Source of the DNA: Pantoea sp. alder81
GTDB lineage: Bacteria > Pseudomonadota > Gammaproteobacteria > Enterobacterales > Enterobacteriaceae
Direction: 5' to 3'
Length of the DNA: 64,000 nt
NCBI RefSeq assembly: GCF_020179835.1
Contig: NZ_JAIUDA010000001.1
Coordinates: 868,001-932,000, forward strand
The position numbers and the translations under genes were made by a program. The notes beneath the pieces are model-generated. The model was not told the origin of the DNA. It was given only the letters and a program-made list of their open reading frames with translations, and did not search any database. Shown in pieces: positions 25,285 to 32,467 of the stretch (position 1 is its first letter; each line of letters opens with the position of its first letter).

Positions 25285-26661
25285 ATGAATACAAATAAGC
25301 TGGTCGACATCAAAGCCTGGATTGATTCACGACCCATTTCGGCCTTTCAATGGCGCGTGTTATTCCTCTGCCTGATCATCATTATGTTCGACGGTTACGA
25401 TGCCGCCGTGATGGGATTTATTGCGCCGGCGCTGATAGAGCAGTGGCATATCTCACGCGCCGCGATGGGGCCGATTCTGGGCGCGGCGATGTTTGGCGTG
25501 GCGATTGGCGCACTGATCGCCGGTCCCTTATCCGATCGCTTTGGCCGTAAAAAAATCATCCTGCTCGCGGTACTGATGTTCTCCGCTTTCAGTCTGATCT
25601 GCGCCTTCGCCACCACGCCGCTGCAAATGGCGATGATACGATTCATTGCCGGACTCGGGCTGGGCGCAGTCATGCCCAACTGTGTCACGCTGCTGGCAGA
25701 ATATATGCCTGAGCGTCGCAAAGGCGTGATGATTACCCTGATGTTCAGCGGTTTTAATATCGGTTCCGGGCTGGGTGGCTTTATCGCCGCGGGATTGCTG
25801 GCGCACTATCACTGGAATGCTGTGCTCATTTTCGGCGGTGCACTGCCGCTGCTTCTGTTGCCCTTATTAAGTTATCTGCTACCTGAATCTGCGTTGAATT
25901 TGGTGGTGCGCCGGGCACCACGCGTGCAGATTGCCGCGCTGCTTAATCGCATGGGCGGCCAGTTTCAGCAGGATACGGCGTTCGTGCTCAACTCTCCCCG
26001 GATCAATCGCAACAGCACCATTTCCCAGCTCTTCCACCACGGTTTTGCCCGCGGCACGATCATTCTGTGGGTGACATATTTCATGGGGCTGTTTGTGATT
26101 TATCTGCTCAACGGCTGGCTGCCGACCATTATGCGTTCGGGCGGCATTTCCCTTGAACAAGCGGCGATTCTGGCGGGATTATTCCAGTTAGGCGGACCAC
26201 TTGGCGGTATTCTGGTCGGTGCATTGATGGATAAGTGCAACGCGAGAGTGGTAATTGGCGTGGTCTATCTGCTGGGTTGTCTCTGCTTGTTAGCACAGGG
26301 CATCTTCGCGTTTACCGGGGTGGCGTTGGGCATATTCATTTTCATTATCGGCATGTGTATTAATGGCGCACAGAATGGTCTGCAGGTTTATTCTCCTGCT
26401 TATTACCCTACTGAAATGCGCGCCACCGGGGTGAGCTGGATGCACGGCATTGGCCGCACCGGTGCGATCCTGAGTTCTTCGATTGGCGGATTGCTGATGG
26501 GCGCATTCCCGGCGCAGTCGGCAATTTTCTATATTCTTGCTCTACCCGCTTTACTGGCCGCGATCAGTATTGTGCTTCATCGTAATGTTTCTCTGTCTCT
26601 GAAAATAAAGGGCGCAGCGCTGGATGACCTTCCGACGCTGTCACAAACCCTCAATAAATAG
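25285..26661 (+). CDS. MFS aromatic acid:H+ symporter (AAHS family, GalT/PcaK-like)
   Basis: The product has 458 residues and 12 predicted helices. MNTNKLVDIKAWIDSRPIS then FQWRVLFLCLIIIMFDGYDAAVMGFIAP is the AAHS N-terminus with the DGYD motif in helix 1. GPLSDRFGRKK between helices 2 and 3 is the MFS loop motif. The family imports benzoate-, protocatechuate- or gallate-type acids with protons. ATG 25285 with GAGAGAG upstream is preferred over the TTG at 25258. The dioxygenase gene begins 10 bases after its stop, so the two form one transcript. The 236-bp gap before it (25049-25284) shows no gene and may hold a promoter. Confidence 0.88.
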   Translation: MNTNKLVDIKAWIDSRPISAFQWRVLFLCLIIIMFDGYDAAVMGFIAPALIEQWHISRAAMGPILGAAMFGVAIGALIAGPLSDRFGRKKIILLAVLMFSAFSLICAFATTPLQMAMIRFIAGLGLGAVMPNCVTLLAEYMPERRKGVMITLMFSGFNIGSGLGGFIAAGLLAHYHWNAVLIFGGALPLLLLPLLSYLLPESALNLVVRRAPRVQIAALLNRMGGQFQQDTAFVLNSPRINRNSTISQLFHHGFARGTIILWVTYFMGLFVIYLLNGWLPTIMRSGGISLEQAAILAGLFQLGGPLGGILVGALMDKCNARVVIGVVYLLGCLCLLAQGIFAFTGVALGIFIFIIGMCINGAQNGLQVYSPAYYPTEMRATGVSWMHGIGRTGAILSSSIGGLLMGAFPAQSAIFYILALPALLAAISIVLHRNVSLSLKIKGAALDDLPTLSQTLNK

Positions 26662-26671
26662 GAATGGCCTC

Positions 26672-27652
26672 ATGACATCTCAACTTTCTGAACCCTGCTT
26701 CGATATTGCACATCTTGCTCACGTGGAGCTTTACACCGACAAGTTTGAAGAGAGCCTCAACTTCTTCGTCAATGTTTATGGCTTAACGATCACCGCGCAG
26801 GACGACGATCACGCCTGGCTGCGCGCCTGGGATGATTATGAATTTCACAGCCTGAAACTCACGCGGCATCACACTACCGGCGTGGGTCATATTGCCTATC
26901 GCGCCGCCTCGCAGGCCGCGCTGGAACGACGAGTAGCGGCGATTGAAGCCAGCCCCTATGAAGTGCTCGGTTGGGTCAACGACGATCAGGGCCACGGCCA
27001 GGCATTTCGCTTTACCGATCCCTTTGGCCACATTTTTGAGATCTATTACGACACGGTCCGATATCAGGCTCCCGACGATCAACGCCCGTCGCTGAAAAAT
27101 CTGTCTCAGCGTTACCATGCGCGTGGCGCCTGTCCGCGCCGTCTCGATCATCTCAACCTGTTGGCAGCCGATGTCAGTGAGTTCAAGCGCTTCATGGAAA
27201 CCTGCTTAGGCTCCCGCGTAACAGAGATGATTCAGCTGGATAATGGCCGCGTTGGTGGCTGCTGGTTCACCATCAATAATAAAACCTATGATTTGGCCTG
27301 TACCGAAGAGCACGGTGGCGGCAACGGGCGACTGCATCATGTGACCTACGCCACCGACACGCGGGAAGACATTCTGCGCGCGGCCGACATCTTCCTGGAA
27401 AACGGCGTGCACATTGAAACCGGCCCACACAAACATGCCATTCAGGGCACATTTTTCCTCTATGTCTGGGAACCGGCGGGAAATCGTGTCGAGCTGGCCA
27501 ATTCCGGCGCTCGTCTGATTCTGGCGCCGGACTGGCAGACAGTGGTCTGGACGGAAAGCGAACGCAAGAAAGGCCAGGCGTGGGGCCTGAAAACCATTGA
27601 GACGTTTCATACTCATGGCACACCGCCAATGCCCAAATCGCAAAATCATTAA
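26672..27652 (+). CDS. Type I (VOC) extradiol ring-cleavage dioxygenase with an altered active-site residue
   Basis: The product has 326 residues from ATG 26672. Two vicinal-oxygen-chelate modules (about 12-128 and 155-275) show the catechol 2,3-dioxygenase layout. Iron ligands are His160 (RRLDHLNLL), His223 (GRLHHVTY) and Glu274 (GNRVELAN). Second-sphere His255 and Tyr264 are also present. By alignment from memory with XylE (TKAHDVAF...GRLHHVSF), the position of its catalytic acid-base His199 is Tyr206 here (KTYDLAC...GRLHHVTY). It should open a dihydroxylated ring next to the hydroxyls. In gal operons this step is done by an unrelated LigB-type enzyme, so this protein may replace it or act on another substrate. 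Confidence 0.82.
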   Translation: MTSQLSEPCFDIAHLAHVELYTDKFEESLNFFVNVYGLTITAQDDDHAWLRAWDDYEFHSLKLTRHHTTGVGHIAYRAASQAALERRVAAIEASPYEVLGWVNDDQGHGQAFRFTDPFGHIFEIYYDTVRYQAPDDQRPSLKNLSQRYHARGACPRRLDHLNLLAADVSEFKRFMETCLGSRVTEMIQLDNGRVGGCWFTINNKTYDLACTEEHGGGNGRLHHVTYATDTREDILRAADIFLENGVHIETGPHKHAIQGTFFLYVWEPAGNRVELANSGARLILAPDWQTVVWTESERKKGQAWGLKTIETFHTHGTPPMPKSQNH

Positions 27653-27747
27653 CCCTTCAACAGAACATCGGATAGCGATGCTGTCCGATGCGTCATTACT
27701 TTTCTCCATAGTTATCAGTGGAAAAAATCACAGCACAGCGCTTATCG

Positions 27748-27779
27748 CTCCTTGTAGGGTAATTCTCCCCTACAAGGAG
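27748..27779 (+). promoter_or_regulatory. Perfect 12-bp stem-loop that contains the ribosome binding site of the amidohydrolase
   Basis: CTCCTTGTAGGG (27748-27759) and CCCTACAAGGAG (27768-27779) are perfect reverse complements around an 8-base loop. The AGGAG of the 3' arm is the only Shine-Dalgarno sequence for the ATG at 27790. In RNA the stem would hide it. As DNA it could be an operator. It lies in the 137-bp gap between the dioxygenase and amidohydrolase genes. Confidence 0.7.
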
Positions 27780-27789
27780 AAAATAACCT

Positions 27790-29160
27790 ATGAGCCTCAT
27801 GACTTCCGGCAACCGCCGGGACTTTCTTTCCGCTGGCATCAAACTCACTGCGGCAGGTACGCTGCTCAGTGCCGGATTAAGTAGCCGTACCGCTGCAGCG
27901 GCTGCCTGTAGCCCTGAAAACCTGACGCACATCGATGTCAGCCACTATCTGTTGCGCAATGTGCGTCTGGAAGAAGCCTTTGTACGTCATCATGGCGTTA
28001 TTACCGCGACGCGCACCGGTTTGTACGATATCGAAATCAACGGCGCAACTATCGCGGGTATCCACGCGGCGGGTTTCAGCAGCACCCTTCCCGCCTGGGA
28101 TGCAGCGGGTCACATCCTGCTTCCCGCAACGCGCGATATGCATATCCACCTCGATAAAACCTTTTATGGCGATGGCTGGCGCGCTCCGCTGCCGCGTAAG
28201 AGCGTGATTGATATGATTCATCAGGAGGAACAGATTCTTCCTGAGATTGTGCCGACCTCAGAAATGCGTGCCGAGAAGCTGATTGGCCTGCTGCAATCGA
28301 AAGGCAGCACCGAAGCGCGCAGCCACTGCAATATCGATCCGATCAGCAAGCTGGACGGGTTGGCGCACTTGCAACAGGCGATTGCTAACCACCGTCAGGA
28401 CTTTACCGCGAAGATTGTCGCCTTTCCGCAGCATGGGCTGTTGCGGTCCAGGGTCGAAGGTATGATGCGTGAAGCGATGAAAATGGGCGCCAATTTTGTC
28501 GGCGGCCTGGATCCGACCAACGTTGATGGCGCGATGGAGAAGTCGCTGGATACCATGTTCAGCATCGCGCTCGATTTTGCTGCGCCGGTGGATATCCACC
28601 TGCATGAAACCGAACCGCACGGCTTGGCCGCGATACGCTATATGCTTAAAACGGTGCGCGAGAATCCGCAGCTAAAAGGCAAAGTCACCATCAGCCATGC
28701 GTTTGCGCTGGGCACGTTGTCCGGTAAAGAACTGGATGCGATGATCGAGGAGCTCAAAGAACAGCAGTTCAGCATCGCCACCACCGTGCCGATTGGGCGC
28801 GTCATCATGCCGTTGCCACAACTGCGTGCGGCGGGCGTCCCGGTATGGTCCGGCACCGATACCATTGCCGACCACTGGCAACCCTTTGGCAGCGGCAGCA
28901 TGCTGGAAAAAGCCAATGTCTATGCACAGCTGTATCGTGGCCCGGATGAGTTTTCACTGAGTCGCGCATTGGGTATCGCCACCAATGAGGTGCTGCCGCT
29001 GAACAGCCAGGGAGAACAGCAGTGGCCGAAGTTACAGGATAGCGCGACGATGATGTTAGTGGCGGCGAGTTGTTCTGCTGAAGCGGTGGCGCATGTTGCT
29101 CCGGTGATGGCGACATTCCATAACGGTAAACAGGTATTTGGCCAGCTAAAGAAAATTTAA
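27790..29160 (+). CDS. Tat-exported amidohydrolase of the cytosine deaminase-like family
   Basis: The product has 456 residues. The N-terminus MTSGNRRDFLSAGIKLTAA carries a twin-arginine motif (Arg9-Arg10, RRDFL) followed by a hydrophobic stretch and an alanine-rich cleavage region, so a folded periplasmic enzyme is predicted. RDMHIHLDKTF near 120 supplies the HxH metal pair, HCNID and VDIHLHETEPHG further ligands, and WSGTDTIADHW the conserved Asp near the C-terminus. The family (CodA/AtzC-related) deaminates or hydrolyses ring or side-chain C-N bonds. Its position after the permease and dioxygenase suggests it prepares an aromatic or heterocyclic substrate outside the cytoplasm. The start at 27790 uses AGGAG in a hairpin; ATG 27799 is an alternative. 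Confidence 0.8.
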   Translation: MSLMTSGNRRDFLSAGIKLTAAGTLLSAGLSSRTAAAAACSPENLTHIDVSHYLLRNVRLEEAFVRHHGVITATRTGLYDIEINGATIAGIHAAGFSSTLPAWDAAGHILLPATRDMHIHLDKTFYGDGWRAPLPRKSVIDMIHQEEQILPEIVPTSEMRAEKLIGLLQSKGSTEARSHCNIDPISKLDGLAHLQQAIANHRQDFTAKIVAFPQHGLLRSRVEGMMREAMKMGANFVGGLDPTNVDGAMEKSLDTMFSIALDFAAPVDIHLHETEPHGLAAIRYMLKTVRENPQLKGKVTISHAFALGTLSGKELDAMIEELKEQQFSIATTVPIGRVIMPLPQLRAAGVPVWSGTDTIADHWQPFGSGSMLEKANVYAQLYRGPDEFSLSRALGIATNEVLPLNSQGEQQWPKLQDSATMMLVAASCSAEAVAHVAPVMATFHNGKQVFGQLKKI

Positions 29161-29189
29161 TGGATAAATAGAGGCAAAGTGTTTTCGGC

Positions 29190-29226
29190 ATTATTTCGTC
29201 GCACATTCAGTGTGCGACGAAATAAT
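29190..29226. terminator. Bidirectional intrinsic terminator between the amidohydrolase and osmB
   Basis: The arms 29190-29205 (beginning ATTATTTCGTCGC) and 29211-29226 are perfectly complementary over 16 bp around a 5-base loop. The AT-rich outer base pairs provide a T-rich end on both strands. It sits between convergent stop codons at 29160 and 29240. Confidence 0.85.
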
Positions 29227-29239
29227 TTAGCGGAAAGTA

Positions 29240-29449
29240 TTAACGGCTGACTTCATGACCAATTAAACCACCGATGGCCGCACCACCCAGCGTACCAAAG
29301 GTACTTCCGCCGGTTAATACCGCGCCACCTACTGCGCCAACGCCCGCACCAATCGCCGTATTACGTCCACGGTGCGACATGCCACAAGCGGTAACCGATA
29401 AACAGACTAATGCGACAATGGCGAAACTGCAGCTGCGTTTTAAAAGCAT
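29240..29449 (-). CDS. osmB: OsmB-like glycine-zipper lipoprotein
   Basis: The product has 69 residues against 72 in E. coli OsmB. A lipoprotein signal (MLLKRSCSFAIVALVCLSVTACG, lipobox VTAC) is followed by RNTAIGAGVGAVGGAVLTGGSTFGTLGGAAIGGLIGHEV, nearly the same as the E. coli glycine-zipper stretch. OsmB is an osmotically induced outer-membrane-associated lipoprotein under RpoS and Rcs control in E. coli; its exact role is not settled. ATG 29449 is chosen because GAGGAT lies 8 bases upstream; the frame extends to 29467. It shares a bidirectional terminator with the amidohydrolase. Confidence 0.88.
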   Translation of the reverse strand: MLLKRSCSFAIVALVCLSVTACGMSHRGRNTAIGAGVGAVGGAVLTGGSTFGTLGGAAIGGLIGHEVSR

Positions 29450-29695
29450 CGAAATCCTCATTACCATTAAAAATGGAATGCAATAGTTTTTAATTTGATT
29501 GTTGTTAAGACACCAAATCGTTGGCGACTTGCACTGCTCGTCGGCGCTAATTTAAGAGGATTTGTGAAACGGCGGAAGGTAAAAATTCCTATTTTCAGGC
29601 GGTACTGGCGAAGCGGCGAGAATCCGTGCAAAACGTCCCTTTTTCGGCGCCTGACGGGCGTTTAAACCTGCTGTGCTTTACTGATAATCCATTCC

Positions 29696-29725
29696 TTGAC
29701 TGCCAACCTACCAACTAGTAGATTA
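29696..29725 (+). promoter_or_regulatory. Promoter with TetR-type operator upstream of the small gene
   Basis: TTGACT (29696-29701) and TAGATT (29719-29724) are 17 bases apart and form a sigma-70-like promoter. The 22-base sequence 29704-29725 that fills the spacer and covers the -10 matches, in 19 of 22 positions, the inverted copy of the perfect operator at 32354-32375. The rest of the 319-bp gap 29450-29768 shows nothing else. Confidence 0.65.
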
Positions 29726-29768
29726 ATGTTTATTCAGCTAACGCTAGCGACATATTTCAGGGGGCAAC

Positions 29769-29969
29769 GTGAGTGTCATTCATTTTCCCAACCAACATCC
29801 CGCCCACCGGATCCCCGATTCTGGATCTACGCAATCGGATAAGCAGAAAATACGCGACTTTGCGTTGAATATTGCCGCGCAATTACGCAATGATCCTGAA
29901 TTAAATAAACAGGCACCTTATCTGGTCGATAAAGTGATTCTGTTACTGATGAAAGAGTCGCGAGGCTAA
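29769..29969 (+). CDS. Small hypothetical protein under TetR-type control
   Basis: The product has 66 residues from a GTG codon with GGGGG 5-6 bases upstream: MSVIHFPNQHPAHRIPDSGS, then a helical part KIRDFALNIAAQLRNDPELNKQAPYLVDKVILLLMKESRG. I do not recognise the family. The first 25 residues look disordered; the rest should form two amphipathic helices. No signal peptide or membrane segment is seen. The promoter carries an operator shared with the peroxidase operon, so it is likely part of the same stress or redox response. It converges on the tetR gene, 15 bases away. Confidence 0.65.
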   Translation: MSVIHFPNQHPAHRIPDSGSTQSDKQKIRDFALNIAAQLRNDPELNKQAPYLVDKVILLLMKESRG

Positions 29970-29984
29970 ATGGCCGCAAGGCTA

Positions 29985-30575
29985 TTATGCGGCAACAACC
30001 AGATTGTTCAGCACCGGTTTAATCATTAATAAGAACAGTTCGGGGTTATTAAACGCTCGCGCGGCTATCATCGCGCCGTGCACTGTCGCCATCAGCGATT
30101 TGGCTTCCCTTTCCGCCCCTTCCCGCAGAATAAACACCCCGCGCTTTTCGCCCTTAGTTAACACGTCTGTCAGCCACGCGGAAAGATCGGTGAAATGGCC
30201 GGTCACTTCAGCCGCCACCTCTTGCGGCAAGGTCGGCAATTCCACCGCCAGCATCACGCAAATACAGAACGGCGAGCTGTTTTCCTTAATGCAGGTTGCC
30301 CAGAAGTTCACATAACCGTTTAGTTCCGCCAGCGGATCATCGCTGAAATGCTCACTGGTCGCGGCCATACCGGCTCGCGCTTCCTCACGATAATCACTCA
30401 CCACCGCCAGCACCAGATCGGCCTTACCCGGAAAGTGATGATGGATACTGGCTTTACGAATCTGCACGCGCTCTGCCAAATCGGCATAGCTGAAACTTTT
30501 GTAACCGCCGGAGGTGAGCAGCGTTCGGGTGTGATTAATGATTTCGGTGGCTTTGGGCGAACGTTCGACGGTCAT
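29985..30575 (-). CDS. TetR/AcrR-family regulator
   Basis: The product has 196 residues. The N-terminal HTH (about residues 10-55: TLLTSGGYKSFSYADLAERVQIRKASIHHHFPGKADLV) is typical of TetR proteins, and a helical ligand domain follows. It is last in line after the peroxidase and cytochrome b561 genes on the same strand, with a 78-base gap. It is probably both co-transcribed and autoregulated. Two copies of a CAATCTAC-N6-GTAGATTG operator, one in the promoter of this operon and one in the promoter of the small divergent gene, are its probable targets. The inducer is unknown. Confidence 0.88.
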   Translation of the reverse strand: MTVERSPKATEIINHTRTLLTSGGYKSFSYADLAERVQIRKASIHHHFPGKADLVLAVVSDYREEARAGMAATSEHFSDDPLAELNGYVNFWATCIKENSSPFCICVMLAVELPTLPQEVAAEVTGHFTDLSAWLTDVLTKGEKRGVFILREGAEREAKSLMATVHGAMIAARAFNNPELFLLMIKPVLNNLVVAA

Positions 30576-30653
30576 GCGGGGCTCCGGCAGCGAAGATGAA
30601 ATGGCTGCAAATCAGTAAATTGGCACTGAACCTACTGACCTGCAGCCGGGATG

Positions 30654-31205
30654 TCAAGGCGCTTCAGGGCGCTTACGGCGGCCGGTCATACTTCTGAACA
30701 CACCATCCCGCAGAATCAGCGCATGGAACAACGCAGCGGCAAGATGCAGCATCACCGTGACGAACAGCGCTAAGGCAACCCAGGTATGCAACGGACGCAA
30801 CCAGGCATACAGGTCATTACTGATTGGCGTGATCGGCGGCAGCACCAGACTGCTCCCCAGACTCACCGGATAGCCTGCCGCCGACAGCATCGCCCAACCT
30901 ATCAATGGTTGCGCTAGCATCATGGCGTACAGCGCCCAATGTGAAAGATGGGCCAGCACTTTTTGCCCGTTTGATAACGTGGACGGCAGCGCGGGTTTGA
31001 CGGTGGTAAAGCGCAGCCACAATCGCACCACCACCAACAGCAAAATCATCACGCCCAGCGGTTTATGAATCGCCACCAGCAGGCTGTGCAGTGACGAGAC
31101 GGTGGCGACCATGGCTACGCCAATAAACAACATGGCCATAATGGCGGCGGCCATCAGCCAGTGAATGGCGCGCAGCGCCGGATGGAAAGTCTCAGTGTGT
31201 TTCAT
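30654..31205 (-). CDS. Cytochrome b561-type membrane protein
   Basis: The product has 183 residues and four predicted helices, starting MKHTETFHPALRAIHWLMAAAIMAMLFIG. Histidines of HWLM (helix 1), HKPLGVMILL (helix 2), HWALYAMMLAQPLIGW (helix 3) and LHLAAALFHALILRDG (helix 4) fit b-type haem ligation as in CybB. Such proteins pass electrons from quinol to periplasmic acceptors. Its ATG overlaps the stop of the peroxidase gene by one base (TGATG), so the two are coupled and probably form one redox system, with the cytochrome as electron donor to the periplasmic peroxidase. Confidence 0.88.
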   Translation of the reverse strand: MKHTETFHPALRAIHWLMAAAIMAMLFIGVAMVATVSSLHSLLVAIHKPLGVMILLLVVVRLWLRFTTVKPALPSTLSNGQKVLAHLSHWALYAMMLAQPLIGWAMLSAAGYPVSLGSSLVLPPITPISNDLYAWLRPLHTWVALALFVTVMLHLAAALFHALILRDGVFRSMTGRRKRPEAP

Positions 31206-32248
31206 CAGTGTGCTCCTGCCTGTTCACGGGTGCGGGCGTTGTAGGATTTGGCATACGCCGATGAACGAGCATTGAGGATCGGGTCGTCTGAAGCAGTGAT
31301 GCCCTCGGGCAGGATCAGAGGATCGTAATTGATATCGTTACACGCGCCCTGCTGCTGCGGCGTGGTTTGGTTGATGGTCAGGGTGCCCGCATTGACGGTC
31401 TGACGGTCCGCTGGCCACGCAATCGAGGCATCGCTGCTTTTATCCTGTGCGTCTGCGACAGTGATGATCAGATCCCACTGCAGCGGCCCTTTAGTAAGAC
31501 GCTGTTGCAAATCGCTCTGCAGGAAGTTGCTGTCATTTTTATCGGCGGCGTTAATCGGCTGATATTCGGTGTGCGGCACCATACTCCAGCGAACCACATG
31601 GCTCTTGCCGGCCGAATCAACAAAGTTGAAGGCGTTAAGGCTATTAAAGCGATCGCTTGCCCAGCTTGAGGAAGGAACATACTGCTGCGCCCAGCCAAAG
31701 AATGGCTTTATTTCGGGATGTTTTTGGACAAAGGCCTGAATTTTTGCGGGGTCGGGCTTGCCTGTTTTCGCATCGGGCAGCGTGGCAATTTGCAGGTCGT
31801 AAAACCCTTCCACGCTATTCACCGGAAATATCGGCATGGCATTCATCCCGGTGCGCCATTGCTGACCATCTTTTTGATAAAACGCTAACGCCATGCTGCG
31901 CACCGGCACGGCATAATCCGGGGCGTTCGGATTACCACCGGCAATGGCAAAGCGCCCAATCACCGGGGTTTCGCCCGGCGCAAACAGCCCGGCACGCGAC
32001 AGCACGCTGGCATTGCCGTTAGCGGCAAAGCTGCCGTTGATGCACACGCCTTTGGCATGATTGCGCCGATAACCGGGATGCTCCCCGCCAGATTTTTGTA
32101 GCACGGTAATGAGCTTATCGGAGGTTAACTTATCCGGTGTTAACCAGCCGCCCGCCCAAAGAAACAGCGCGATGACTATCAATGGAACCACTGCAATAGC
32201 GGCCAGACGGGTGAGTGTCTGGCCGGTCGTAAGAGAAGGCTTGTTCAT
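31205..32248 (-). CDS. Membrane-anchored or periplasmic catalase-family peroxidase (SrpA-like)
   Basis: The product has 347 residues from ATG 32248 (GAGCGAACC upstream; an ATG at 32263 is less likely). An N-terminal hydrophobic segment (LAAIAVVPLIVIALFLWAGGWL) targets it to the membrane or periplasm. GGEHPGYRRNHAKGVCINGSFAANGNAS near residues 55-80 holds the distal His of the catalase fold. VPVRSMALAFYQKDG follows, and RSSAYAKSYNARTRE near the C-terminus could hold the haem-ligand Tyr. It is shorter than true catalases (about 480), as usual for this class, which acts as an organic peroxidase. It is first gene of a TetR-controlled operon. Confidence 0.85.
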   Translation of the reverse strand: MNKPSLTTGQTLTRLAAIAVVPLIVIALFLWAGGWLTPDKLTSDKLITVLQKSGGEHPGYRRNHAKGVCINGSFAANGNASVLSRAGLFAPGETPVIGRFAIAGGNPNAPDYAVPVRSMALAFYQKDGQQWRTGMNAMPIFPVNSVEGFYDLQIATLPDAKTGKPDPAKIQAFVQKHPEIKPFFGWAQQYVPSSSWASDRFNSLNAFNFVDSAGKSHVVRWSMVPHTEYQPINAADKNDSNFLQSDLQQRLTKGPLQWDLIITVADAQDKSSDASIAWPADRQTVNAGTLTINQTTPQQQGACNDINYDPLILPEGITASDDPILNARSSAYAKSYNARTREQAGAH

Positions 32249-32353
32249 AGGTTCGCTCAACATGGCATAAATTAAGACAAGGCAGTTACCCGAGCTGAAT
32301 GATTAGCGCGTGGCAATCAATTGCACCGTCATCATTCACGGTTGCAGAGGTGC

Positions 32354-32384
32354 CAATCTACTAGTAGGTAGATTGGGTTGTCAA
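32354..32384 (-). promoter_or_regulatory. Peroxidase operon promoter with a perfect TetR-type operator
   Basis: On the minus strand TTGACA (32384-32379) and TAGATT (32360-32355) are separated by 18 bases. Bases 32354-32375 form CAATCTAC-N6-GTAGATTG, with perfect 8-bp arms. The operator thus fills the spacer and covers the -10, the same arrangement as at 29696-29725. Binding would block RNA polymerase directly. Confidence 0.7.
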
Positions 32385-32467
32385 ACCCATTTGCAGGCAG
32401 GATAACGACTGTCGCGGCCGACCGACCGCGCACTATGATATCTGAATGGGTAAATCTACAGAGGGAA

